Source of the DNA: an uncultured Oscillospiraceae bacterium | GTDB lineage: Bacteria; Bacillota; Clostridia; Oscillospirales; Ruminococcaceae | Direction: 5' to 3' | Assembly (NCBI GenBank): GCA_910587335.1 | Contig: CAJUMG010000012.1 | Location: 1-9,635 of the forward strand | DNA length: 9,635 bases | In this document: positions 1 to 6,708 of the stretch, piece after piece | How the letters are laid out: each line of letters starts with the position of its first letter | Position numbering within the stretch: the stretch's first letter is position 1 | Notes under the pieces: generated by a model | Seen by the model: the letters and a program-made list of their open reading frames with translations, nothing else | What the model was told of the DNA's origin: nothing | Databases searched by the model: none | Position numbers and translations under genes: made by a program

Positions 1-56
1 GGGCAAGCAAAACCGCCCTGCTGAATTTGTCGTTCAGCAGGGCGGTTCGCTTGCCC
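1..56. terminator. Large near-perfect inverted repeat downstream of guaA
   Basis: Positions 11-25 pair perfectly with 33-47 (15 bp, GC-rich, 7-nt loop). After a small internal bulge (9-10 against 48), positions 1-8 pair with 49-56 (GGGCAAGC/GCTTGCCC), giving 23 bp in total. Read on the minus strand, in the direction of guaA, the inner stem ends in GGTTTTGCTT, a short T tract, so it could be a second terminator behind guaA. The outer arms reach the window edge, so any T run beyond position 1 cannot be seen. On the plus strand only TTT follows, which is weak for a terminator serving a gene to the left. A dispersed palindromic repeat is the main alternative. Confidence 0.6.
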
Positions 57-130
57 TTTGCAATCATTCTCTTGTGTGACCGGGTTGAAACGAATAGTAT
101 CAAACCAGTATCACAAGGCAAAGTGACAGG

Positions 131-157
131 TCAAAAACCCTGTATTCATGCGGGTTT
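131..157 (-). terminator. Probable guaA terminator
   Basis: On the minus strand, 16 nt after the guaA stop codon, AAACCC (157-152) and GGGTTT (140-135) form a 6-bp stem around an 11-nt loop, followed by a short T-rich stretch (TTTTTG). The stem is short, so this may be a weak terminator backed up by the larger hairpin at 1-56. Confidence 0.45.
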
Positions 158-172
158 GCGCCGTTTTGACGG

Positions 173-1702
173 TCATTCCCACTCGATGGTTGCCGGAGGT
201 TTAGATGTAATATCATAGACGATGCGGTTAATTCCACGTACCTCGTTAATAATTCGATTCGACACCTTTTCCAACACTTCATAAGGGATTCTCGCCCAAT
301 CAGCGGTCATGAAGTCGGTGGTCGTCACCCCGCGTAAAGCCAGGGTATAATCATACGTGCGGACATCTCCCATAACGCCCACAGATCGCATAGAGGTCAG
401 CACAGCAAAATATTGGTGGATGTCTCGATCAAGATGCGCACCGGCAATTTCCTGACGGAAAATCGCGTCTGCGTCCCGCAGAATATCCAGTTTCTCTTTT
501 GTAATTTCACCAATGACCCGAATCGCAAGCCCCGGGCCCGGGAACGGCTGCCGCCATACCAGATAATCCGCCAAGCCCAACTCCTTGCCCAGTTTTCGCA
601 CTTCATCCTTAAACAAGGGGCGGAGCGGTTCAATAATCTCTTTGAAATCCACATAATCCGGCAGACCACCTACGTTGTGATGGCTTTTAATCACCGCCGC
701 ATCGCCAGCGCCAGACTCGATTACATCCGGATAGATCGTTCCCTGTACCAGATAATCGACCCGGCCAATCTTTTTCGCCTCTTCCTCAAATACACGGATA
801 AACTCTTCGCCAATAATCTTTCGTTTTTTCTCCGGCTCTGATACGCCAGCCAGCTTATCCAGAAAACGTTTTTCTGCATTTACCCTGATAAAATGGATCC
901 CTTTATCCGCAAAAGCGGCCTCCACCTCATCCCCTTCGTTTTTGCGCATCAGACCATGATCCACAAAAATGCAGGTCAGCTGCTCTCCAACCGCCTTTGC
1001 CAGCAACGCTGCCGCCACGGAACTATCCACACCGCCAGACAGCGCCAACAAAACTTTGCCGCTTCCAACCTTTTTCCGGATTGCGTCAATGGTGCCCTGG
1101 GCATAATCGCCCATTGTCCAGTCGCCTTTTGCACCGCAAATTTTGTAGAGAAAATTGTGGAGCATTTTTGTACCATTCTCGGTATGAAGCACCTCTGGGT
1201 GGAACTGTAAGCCATACAGCCGCTTTTCTTGATTTTGCATTGCCGCCGTTGGACAGGATTCGGTGCGGGCAGCCATAGAAAAGCCCTCCGGCATTTCATC
1301 CACATAATCCGTATGGCTCATCCAGGTAATTCCTTCGGCGGGAAGCCCTGAAAACAGCGGACAGGCTGTATCAAATTCTGTTTTCGTCTTCCCATACTCT
1401 CTGGTATCGGGAGACATGACATGTCCGCCCAACACATAGGTCATGACCTGAATTCCGTAGCAGATGCCCAGCACCGGAACGCCCAAGTCAAATACCTCTT
1501 TGCCGCACCGAGGCGCGTCTTTTAAATACACGCTGTTAGGACCGCCTGTAAAGATCATGCCGATAGGATTTTTTTCAAGAATTTTTTCTACCGGCGTGTG
1601 GTATGGAAGCACCTCGCAATAAACGCCGCATTCCCTGACCCGGCGCGCAATCAGCTGATTATACTGGCCGCCAAAATCCAAAATCACGATTGTCTGATTC
1701 AC
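173..1702 (-). CDS. guaA: GMP synthase (glutamine-hydrolysing)
   Basis: Cytoplasmic enzyme of the last step of de novo GMP synthesis: it converts XMP to GMP using ATP and ammonia released from glutamine. The 509-residue protein has the full bacterial architecture. The N-terminal class I glutamine amidotransferase has the nucleophile Cys81 in GICYG and the His168/Glu170 pair in QFHPE. The ATP pyrophosphatase domain has the PP-loop SGGVDSS at 222-228. The C-terminal dimerisation domain ends in the typical YDITSKPPATIEWE. Length and motifs are normal, with no sign of damage. The start is a GTG (1700-1702), chosen because GGGAGGA lies 5-6 nt upstream and the sequence MNQTIVILDFGGQYNQ fits the family N terminus. 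It appears monocistronic here, diverges from the surface-protein gene, and has hairpins behind it. No purine riboswitch is evident in its short leader. Confidence 0.97.
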   Translation of the reverse strand: MNQTIVILDFGGQYNQLIARRVRECGVYCEVLPYHTPVEKILEKNPIGMIFTGGPNSVYLKDAPRCGKEVFDLGVPVLGICYGIQVMTYVLGGHVMSPDTREYGKTKTEFDTACPLFSGLPAEGITWMSHTDYVDEMPEGFSMAARTESCPTAAMQNQEKRLYGLQFHPEVLHTENGTKMLHNFLYKICGAKGDWTMGDYAQGTIDAIRKKVGSGKVLLALSGGVDSSVAAALLAKAVGEQLTCIFVDHGLMRKNEGDEVEAAFADKGIHFIRVNAEKRFLDKLAGVSEPEKKRKIIGEEFIRVFEEEAKKIGRVDYLVQGTIYPDVIESGAGDAAVIKSHHNVGGLPDYVDFKEIIEPLRPLFKDEVRKLGKELGLADYLVWRQPFPGPGLAIRVIGEITKEKLDILRDADAIFRQEIAGAHLDRDIHQYFAVLTSMRSVGVMGDVRTYDYTLALRGVTTTDFMTADWARIPYEVLEKVSNRIINEVRGINRIVYDITSKPPATIEWE

Positions 1703-1738
1703 ACGTATCCTCCCGCTTTCTTCCCTTTTATTCTTTTT

Positions 1739-1767
1739 ATTTTGCCATAATCCCTATGAAAATGCAA
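1739..1767 (-). promoter_or_regulatory. Candidate guaA promoter
   Basis: On the minus strand, TTGCAT (1767-1762) is separated by exactly 17 bp from CAAAAT (1744-1739), which lies about 37 nt before the GTG start. Each hexamer is a partial match to the housekeeping consensus. The spacing and position are good, but the region is AT-rich, so chance matches are likely. Confidence 0.4.
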
Positions 1768-1780
1768 GTAAAATCCGAAA

Positions 1781-1808
1781 GTGTTTATTTTTACAAAGCC
1801 TGTATAAA
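1781..1808 (+). promoter_or_regulatory. Weak candidate promoter for the surface-protein gene
   Basis: A TATAAA -10-like element (1803-1808) lies 16 bp after GTGTTT (1781-1786). The -10 is reasonable and the -35 poor. It would place the transcript start only about 15 nt before the ATG at 1830, but about 48 nt before the alternative TTG start at 1863. Confidence 0.3.
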
Positions 1809-1829
1809 AAGCCCGAAATTTCAAAGGAT

Positions 1830-3047
1830 ATGGATAGATTAAAAGAGGAAGTGAATTTTATTTTGAATGCATTTTATAGTTTATTTTTGTCTTTTCTGTT
1901 AGCGCCCATTCCTTTTTATGAAGATACACCGTTGATCCAGCCTGTATCCGCTGACTCTGCCGAAAATTCTTCCCAGATATCCGTTTGCCGGGAAGAGGTT
2001 TTGGAACTGTCCGCCCGGCAGCTGGAGATTCGGCTGGGCTTAGAGGAAGGCCAACTCCCTGGAATCACCATTACTTCTTTGCCGGACAATGGCCGTCTGA
2101 TTTTAGACGGCGTACCGGTCAGCGAATTTTCTCAGCTGAGCCGGGAGGAATTGGACCGCCTTTGCTTTGTTCCCGGAGAAAAAAACCGTCTTTCCGATTT
2201 TTCTTTTATTCCAGACTGTTCCAACCGCTCGACTGCCACTTTATCCATCGCTGTAGAAGATCAGATTCCCCAGCCGCCGCAGGCCAAGGATTTACAGCTG
2301 TACACCTGGTCGGACGTATCGACCGGGAGCTATCGCCTGTCTGACGGGCTGGCACAGGCCCTTAGCATCCGCATTACCAAATCCCCCCAAAAAGGCATTG
2401 TCCAAACAGACGGACTCTCTTTGTCTTATCTACCCTTTTCGGGAATTAGCGGTCAGGATAGCTTTTCCTATGTTTTAATGGACAGCTACGGCAATTTTTC
2501 CACAGAGGCTACCGCTACAGTGACCATTCAGGAAAACAAAAACGGTTTTTCTTTTGCCGATCTGGTCGGCAGACCAGAGGCGGCCTCGGCCATTACTCTC
2601 CACAAAAACTCGATTCTTTGCGGAGAAAAGGTCGGAGAAAACTGGTACTTTTACCCGGATGAATCTATGAATTACGGGCAGTTTCTCATCTGTTTGCTGG
2701 CAGCCAAAAACACACCAATCTCCTCTCAGACCATCCCTTCAACCGGCCTTTCCAACGACGGATCACTGCCTTTATGGATCAAGCCTTATTTAAAATCCGC
2801 TATTGATGCAAAAATCATCACCGAAACGTCATTTTCCCCCGATGAAACCATTACGCTAAGGCAAGCCGACGCCATTTTACACCGGGCGTTCGATCCATCT
2901 TTGCAAAAATCAGCTTCTTCCGCTCTTTATACCGCACTGGGAGCGGCGGCAGAAAACTTCTCTGCGAATTTAGAGGAGGATGTTCCACTTACCCGCGCCG
3001 CTTTGGCTGTTATGCTTACGGAAATGACCAACAATTTCCCCTCATAA
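1830..3047 (+). CDS. Probable exported surface protein with cadherin-like repeats and SLH-like C terminus
   Basis: Hypothetical protein, up to 405 residues. Residues 9-30 form a hydrophobic segment, and VSA near 39-41 could be a signal peptidase site. Residues ~75-145 (NGRLILDGVPV...FSQLSREEL...FVP) resemble CSPG or cadherin-type repeats. Residues ~150-235 contain the bacterial cadherin-like pattern YLPFSGISGQDSFSYVLMD followed by TATVTI. Residues ~270-400 look like degenerate S-layer-homology repeats: WIKPYLKSAIDAKII...FSPDETITLRQADAIL, then PLTRAALAVML. Such repeats usually anchor proteins to cell-wall polysaccharide, so a wall-attached structural or adhesive role is inferred. The start is uncertain. 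The ATG at 1830 has AAAGGA almost touching it. An in-frame TTG at 1863 has GAGG 14 nt upstream and leaves the hydrophobic segment at the N terminus. Probably co-transcribed with the small gene at 3140, since no clear terminator lies between them. Confidence 0.8.
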   Translation: MDRLKEEVNFILNAFYSLFLSFLLAPIPFYEDTPLIQPVSADSAENSSQISVCREEVLELSARQLEIRLGLEEGQLPGITITSLPDNGRLILDGVPVSEFSQLSREELDRLCFVPGEKNRLSDFSFIPDCSNRSTATLSIAVEDQIPQPPQAKDLQLYTWSDVSTGSYRLSDGLAQALSIRITKSPQKGIVQTDGLSLSYLPFSGISGQDSFSYVLMDSYGNFSTEATATVTIQENKNGFSFADLVGRPEAASAITLHKNSILCGEKVGENWYFYPDESMNYGQFLICLLAAKNTPISSQTIPSTGLSNDGSLPLWIKPYLKSAIDAKIITETSFSPDETITLRQADAILHRAFDPSLQKSASSALYTALGAAAENFSANLEEDVPLTRAALAVMLTEMTNNFPS

Positions 3048-3139
3048 AGCTGGTGACTGCGGAAACACTACTATCAGCCGGAATCACCCGACAGGGCTTT
3101 TTCGGCAAATGAGCGACAAATCATAAAGGAGTGGAAACC

Positions 3140-3349
3140 ATGCTGGATAAAACCGCTTTAACGCTGGCAATTATCGGCGCGTTGAACTGGGGCTCCATCG
3201 GTATCTTCCAGTTTGATATCGTGGCATGGCTGTTCGGCGGTCAGGACGCCATGCTCAGCCGAATTGTCTATACCCTAGTCGCCCTGGCGGGTGTTTGGTG
3301 TATTTCCCTGCTGTTTCGTGATACAGAAGCCGCAGAAATCACAGAATAG
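3140..3349 (+). CDS. DUF378-type small membrane protein (YuzA-like)
   Basis: A 69-residue protein with two predicted transmembrane helices (about residues 5-33 and 41-60) and the family-typical ALNWGSIGIFQFDIVAWLFGG signature followed by SRIVYTLVALAGVW. These features match the DUF378 family of small bacterial membrane proteins, whose function is unknown. The ATG at 3140 is the start, because AAGGAG (3126-3131) lies 8 nt before it. The in-frame GTG at 3131 overlaps that ribosome binding site and is unlikely. The gene follows the surface-protein gene by 92 nt and ends 11 nt before a strong terminator, so the two probably form one transcript. Confidence 0.85.
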   Translation: MLDKTALTLAIIGALNWGSIGIFQFDIVAWLFGGQDAMLSRIVYTLVALAGVWCISLLFRDTEAAEITE

Positions 3350-3360
3350 ACCGTCTATAT

Positions 3361-3392
3361 AAAAAGCGTCCGTGTTTAATCGGACGCTTTTT
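3361..3392. terminator. Bidirectional intrinsic terminator
   Basis: AAAAAGCGTCCG (3361-3372) and CGGACGCTTTTT (3381-3392) form a perfect 12-bp stem with an 8-nt loop and T runs on both strands. It lies between the DUF378 gene (plus, stop at 3349) and the GNAT gene (minus, stop at 3417), so it can end both converging transcripts. Confidence 0.92.
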
Positions 3393-3416
3393 ATTGTATT
3401 GTTACAGCTTTAGCAG

Positions 3417-4043
3417 CTATATGCGCTTTTCATCCGTCTCCTGGACCAGCGCCGCAAAGTCCGCCGGGCGCATGATTTCCCGCAGGATCGGAAGATACTG
3501 TGGATAATCGTTTTGATATTGGGAAAGTCCACCCTTCTGCACAAGGGTAAATCCCAACGAAAGATACAGCGCCACCGCTTTATGGCTCCAGGTTTGGGTG
3601 TGCAGATAGATGCTTTTCCCCTCTTCCTCTGCCGCCAGGGTTTGCAGTGCCCGAATGACGATCGCCCGTCCCAGCCCCTTTCCCTGATAGGAAGGGTCCG
3701 TACTGACCCAATGCAAGGAAGCGGTTCTTTTGCCTTCCATCTGGTCGAACCAAGCGGTAGCCGTTGCCGCCGCCTGCCTTTTCTCTTCATCCCAGATAAA
3801 CCAACAACGCCTCTCCAGCAATTGAGACATTGGCAAATACCGTTCGGTAAAATAGTGCAGCGCCTCCTCTTCCGAGGGAAATTCGTCTACCGACCGCTCC
3901 AGACGCGCCCACTGCTTTTCATCGCCCGGGCAATACAGCTTAAAGGCAAAACCTTCCGGCAGCTCCGGCGGCTTTTGGCCCGAAAAGCGACTTTTTTCCG
4001 CGCGCATAATGATATTTTTATACGGGATTGACCTATCCAACAA
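3417..4043 (-). CDS. GNAT family N-acetyltransferase (TTG start)
   Basis: A 208-residue protein with a GCN5-related acetyltransferase fold that transfers acetyl from acetyl-CoA to an unknown amine. Motif A is clear: WVSTDPSYQGKGLGRAIV at ~112-129, where QGKGLG is the pyrophosphate-binding loop. Motif B follows (HTQTWSHKAVALYLSLGF at ~148-165, the usual end of the core). Residues 1-80 form a less conserved N-terminal extension that may shape the acceptor site. The start is a TTG (4041-4043), supported by a perfect AGGAGGA (4051-4057) with 7-nt spacing. That ribosome binding site overlaps the tmcAL stop codon, so the gene is probably translated by coupling as the second gene of the tmcAL operon. 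Substrate unknown. Confidence 0.9.
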   Translation of the reverse strand: MLDRSIPYKNIIMRAEKSRFSGQKPPELPEGFAFKLYCPGDEKQWARLERSVDEFPSEEEALHYFTERYLPMSQLLERRCWFIWDEEKRQAAATATAWFDQMEGKRTASLHWVSTDPSYQGKGLGRAIVIRALQTLAAEEEGKSIYLHTQTWSHKAVALYLSLGFTLVQKGGLSQYQNDYPQYLPILREIMRPADFAALVQETDEKRI

Positions 4044-4050
4044 GGCGTAT

Positions 4051-4057
4051 TCCTCCT
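4051..4057 (-). promoter_or_regulatory. Strong ribosome binding site deciding a TTG start
   Basis: On the minus strand AGGAGGA sits 7 nt before the TTG at 4043-4041 and shares bases with the tmcAL TAG stop (4058-4056). This fixes the unusual start of the GNAT gene and suggests translational coupling. Confidence 0.85.
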
Positions 4058-5249
4058 ATCCTTTTATCAACGAGGCCGTAAAATCCAAGCCGCAGGGCAA
4101 AGGCTTGGGCATTCCTAAAACATATTGATCGGTAGCGGATGCCTCCAGGCGGGCAAAGCGCTCTGCGCTCCCGCCCTGATTTTGCAGCCGGTACAAAGAT
4201 TGGGATACCGGAACCTGCGCTGTGTTTTTCATTCGCTTTAAAATGTCTTCTCCTTTCGCGCCAATGCCCAAAACGCGCAGATAAGGCGGCGTTTCCCTTT
4301 GCATTTCCGCTGTTACGCCCAGAAAGCTGTGCAGCACCGTCCTTCTGATTCTGCTTTGGGGATACCGTTTGGACTGAACCAGCTGGTATAACTGCGGAAT
4401 CGAAACCGCCTGACGGATTCCCGCGTAAAGACGGTTTTCCAGCCCTTCGCTCATATCCGGCAATCTTTCTAACTGTTCCAGTGAACGGGCGCGCAGGACA
4501 GACAGCACACTCCGTTCCATCCATTCGATTCGGACCGGTCCCTTTCCCGACACAAAGGCTTGCTGATAAAGGGGCAGGCAAATCTCTGGCAGTCCCTTAC
4601 CCGCTTCTGCCCAATCTCCCCGCTCCAACAGCAAGCGCAGATGAGAAGCGCTCATCCGTCCATTTTGCAGGCCAGGCTCGTCATGTCCCGCGCCGCGCCT
4701 TAAAACCGCTGTCCACTGGGGAGAAAAGGCCAGCCGCCGGGCAGCCTTTAGATATTCCAGGCCCAGAATGTTATTGGGTCTTGTCAGGACCGCCGCCAGC
4801 TCTTCGCCGGCAAGATCCGCTACAGCCCGGGTGCGGGCAGCAGCATAAGAGCACCCCTGCGCCAGCCGGCTTTGGAGCGCCGGCTCAAAAGCCGGAGAAA
4901 ACAGCACCTTTAGCGCATCTTGCAGATGGCCCAAAAGATCCTCCGCCCCAAAGCTTATCATATCTACACATCCTGCCGCCTGCATCAAGGATAGAGCACC
5001 ATAAGCAAATGTCTCCGCAGAGGCGGTGGCAAAGGGCAAAGGAAGCTCTACCACCAGATCCGCTCCACCATATAGCGCCGCCCGGGTCCGCGTCCATTTA
5101 TCCAGCTGGGCAGGCACGCCCCGTTGGACAAAATTCCCGCTCATCACTACAAAAATATGGGTCGCTCCCGCCTGGCGGGACTGGCCGATCTGATAGGCAT
5201 GTCCCTTATGAAAAGGGTTATACTCCGCTGTAATCCCACAAATTTTCAT
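4056..5249 (-). CDS. tmcAL: tRNA(Met) cytidine acetate ligase (TmcAL, YlbM family)
   Basis: Forms N4-acetylcytidine at the wobble position C34 of elongator tRNA-Met. In the characterised Bacillus subtilis enzyme this uses acetate and ATP through an acetyl-adenylate, unlike the acetyl-CoA-dependent TmcA of Escherichia coli. The 397-residue protein starts with the nucleotidyltransferase signature EYNPFHKGH (9-17). It then shows MSGNFVQRG (36-44), ADLVVELPLPFA (63-74), RPNNILGLEYLKA (157-169) and a basic SKRYPQSRIRR (293-303), all in family order. The start is the ATG at 5249: homologues begin at MKICGITAEYNPFHKGH, and a longer in-frame extension upstream is low-complexity leader. The ribosome binding site is weak (AGTGGATAG). 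It is followed by a coupled GNAT gene and diverges from ackA, whose products are acetate and ATP. Confidence 0.93.
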   Translation of the reverse strand: MKICGITAEYNPFHKGHAYQIGQSRQAGATHIFVVMSGNFVQRGVPAQLDKWTRTRAALYGGADLVVELPLPFATASAETFAYGALSLMQAAGCVDMISFGAEDLLGHLQDALKVLFSPAFEPALQSRLAQGCSYAAARTRAVADLAGEELAAVLTRPNNILGLEYLKAARRLAFSPQWTAVLRRGAGHDEPGLQNGRMSASHLRLLLERGDWAEAGKGLPEICLPLYQQAFVSGKGPVRIEWMERSVLSVLRARSLEQLERLPDMSEGLENRLYAGIRQAVSIPQLYQLVQSKRYPQSRIRRTVLHSFLGVTAEMQRETPPYLRVLGIGAKGEDILKRMKNTAQVPVSQSLYRLQNQGGSAERFARLEASATDQYVLGMPKPLPCGLDFTASLIKG

Positions 5250-5280
5250 TCTATCCACTTTCTCATCATGAACTGTTTCT

Positions 5281-5310
5281 ATTTTATCATATGAATTGAA
5301 CGTCTCACAA
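5281..5310 (-). promoter_or_regulatory. Candidate tmcAL promoter
   Basis: On the minus strand TTGTGA (5310-5305) is followed after 18 bp by TAAAAT (5286-5281), a five-of-six match to the -10 consensus. The -10 lies about 31 nt before the ATG, giving a short leader. The -35 overlaps the left arm of the palindrome at 5308-5322. Confidence 0.5.
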
Positions 5311-5322
5311 GGATTTTCCTTG
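5308..5322. promoter_or_regulatory. Candidate operator: 15-bp palindrome between divergent promoters
   Basis: CAAGGA (5308-5313) and TCCTTG (5317-5322) form a perfect 6-bp inverted repeat with a 3-bp spacer. Its arms overlap the proposed -35 elements of both tmcAL and ackA, where a dimeric repressor would block both. No known regulator motif is recognised, and a repeat this short can arise by chance. Confidence 0.3.
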
Positions 5323-5348
5323 CTTTTTTTCCTTTCTTGTAATAATAT
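5320..5348 (+). promoter_or_regulatory. Candidate ackA promoter
   Basis: TTGCTT (5320-5325) and TAATAT (5343-5348) are separated by exactly 17 bp, about 50 nt before the ackA ATG. Both hexamers are partial matches, in a very AT-rich region where overlapping TATAAA and TATACG alternatives exist. Confidence 0.4.
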
Positions 5349-5397
5349 AAAAATATACGACAATCGTCAATGATACAGAACAGGGAGGAATTTATAC

Positions 5398-6594
5398 ATG
5401 AAGGTTTTGGTTATCAATGCTGGTAGCTCGTCCTTAAAATATCAGCTGATCGACATGGAGGATGAGTCCGTTTTAGCCAAAGGCAACTGCGAGCGGATCG
5501 GGGTGGATGGTCTGATCACCCACAAAACGTCTGACGGGCGTACCGTGTCCCGCAACACGCCTTTCCCCACCCATAAGGAAGCGTTTATGGAGGTTGTCCA
5601 GATCCTTACCACAGGCGAAGGAAAGGTCATCGATTCGGTGAAAGAGATTTCCGCAGTTGGCCATCGGGTACTCCACGGTAGCGAGGTTTATAAGACCTCT
5701 ACGCTGGTCACCGACAAGGTAATCGAAGATATCTTCTCCTTCTCTGAATTGGGCCCTCTGCACAATCCGCCTCAGGCCACCGCAATGAAAGCCTGTCAGG
5801 AGGTTTTTGGCAAAGAGACGCCTATGGTTGCGATTTTCGATACCTCCTTCCACCAGACCATGCCGCCAAAAGCCTATATGTTCGGCGTTCCCTATGAATA
5901 TTACGAGAAATATTCGATCCGCCGCTATGGGTTCCACGGCACCAGCCACCGTTTTGTCAGCGGAAGATACGGTCAGCTTCATGGCTCTATCGAAGGAACG
6001 AGGATCATTACCTGTCATCTGGGCAACGGCAGCTCTATCTCCGCTATTAAAGACGGCAAGGTAGTGGATACCTCTATGGGCTTTACCCCTCTGGACGGCT
6101 TTATTATGGGCACCAGAAGCGGCGGTATTGATCCTTCTGTCGTTACCTACATCATGAACAAAGAGGGTTTAACCCCTGATCAAATGTCCGATTTGATGAA
6201 CAAAAAGTCCGGGTTCCTGGGTCTGTCCGGCGTTTCCAGCGATTGCCGCGATCTGTGGGCCGCCGCCAAGGAGGGCAACGAGCGGGCAAAGCTGACGTTG
6301 GAAATTGTCAGCTACCAGATCAAAAAGTTCATCGGTTCCTATGCGGCCGCAATGGGCGGCGTTGACGCGGTCATCTTTACCGGCGGCATCGGCGAAAATG
6401 ATAGTGCGATGCGTGCGCTGGTTTGCGAGGATATGTCCTTCCTGGGCATGAAGCTGGATGCCGAGCGCAATAAAGTCCGCGAAGAGGCGAAGATCTCCGC
6501 CGATGATTCCAAGGTGGAAATCTGGGTTATCCCGACCAATGAAGAGTTGCTGATCGCCCGGGATACTATGGAAATTGTTTCTAAAATAAAATAA
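5398..6594 (+). CDS. ackA: Acetate kinase
   Basis: Cytoplasmic enzyme interconverting acetyl phosphate plus ADP with acetate plus ATP. It is the ATP-yielding last step of fermentative acetate production. The 398-residue length is standard. Active-site residues match the Methanosarcina enzyme: Asn7 in INAGSSSLK, Arg90 in GHRVLHGSEVY, Asp148 in IFDTSFHQTMP, His180 in RRYGFHGTSHR and Arg240 in GTRSGGIDP. The nucleotide-binding HLGNGSS loop (207-213), FTGGIGEND and the C-terminal IPTNEELLIARDT Glu are also present. AGGGAGGA lies 8 nt before the ATG. The gene is monocistronic, closed by a strong terminator. The usual partner pta (phosphotransacetylase) is not adjacent on either side. It diverges from tmcAL, whose enzyme consumes acetate and ATP. 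Confidence 0.98.
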   Translation: MKVLVINAGSSSLKYQLIDMEDESVLAKGNCERIGVDGLITHKTSDGRTVSRNTPFPTHKEAFMEVVQILTTGEGKVIDSVKEISAVGHRVLHGSEVYKTSTLVTDKVIEDIFSFSELGPLHNPPQATAMKACQEVFGKETPMVAIFDTSFHQTMPPKAYMFGVPYEYYEKYSIRRYGFHGTSHRFVSGRYGQLHGSIEGTRIITCHLGNGSSISAIKDGKVVDTSMGFTPLDGFIMGTRSGGIDPSVVTYIMNKEGLTPDQMSDLMNKKSGFLGLSGVSSDCRDLWAAAKEGNERAKLTLEIVSYQIKKFIGSYAAAMGGVDAVIFTGGIGENDSAMRALVCEDMSFLGMKLDAERNKVREEAKISADDSKVEIWVIPTNEELLIARDTMEIVSKIK

Positions 6595-6609
6595 TTCCAA
6601 ATGATTATG

Positions 6610-6643
6610 AAAAAGGGACGCTTTTTACAAGCGTCCCTTTTTT
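6610..6643. terminator. Bidirectional intrinsic terminator after ackA
   Basis: AAAAAGGGACGCTT (6610-6623) pairs with AAGCGTCCCTTTTT (6629-6642) as a 14-bp perfect stem with a 5-nt loop, T-rich on both strands. It ends ackA on the plus strand and the converging GNAT transcript on the minus strand. Positions 6644-6708 beyond it show nothing further. Confidence 0.93.
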
Positions 6644-6708
6644 AGTCACAAACTTATATACCTCTGCGTCTGGTCCATAAAACAGCGGCAATCCTTTTGG
6701 GAATCTTC

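Noticed and set aside
413..841. 142-codon open frame antisense to guaA
   Set aside because: It overlaps the conserved guaA coding sequence completely and resembles no known protein.
1703..1829. Purine riboswitch in the guaA upstream region
   Set aside because: The region is short and AT-rich, and no three-way junction with the conserved purine-aptamer loops can be drawn.
3076..3103. Terminator between the surface-protein gene and the DUF378 gene
   Set aside because: AGCC/GGCT followed by TTTTT gives only a 4-bp stem with a 16-nt loop, too weak to support.
4481..5233. 250-codon open frame on the plus strand opposite tmcAL
   Set aside because: It lies entirely antisense to a well-supported tmcAL. 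The translation is proline- and glutamine-rich low-complexity sequence with no family signal, as expected of a shadow frame in GC-rich coding DNA.
3361..6643. Shared GGACGC/GCGTCC core in the terminators at 3361 and 6610
   Set aside because: Only about six bases are shared, and loops and flanks differ. This is likely a common stable stem composition rather than a repeat family.
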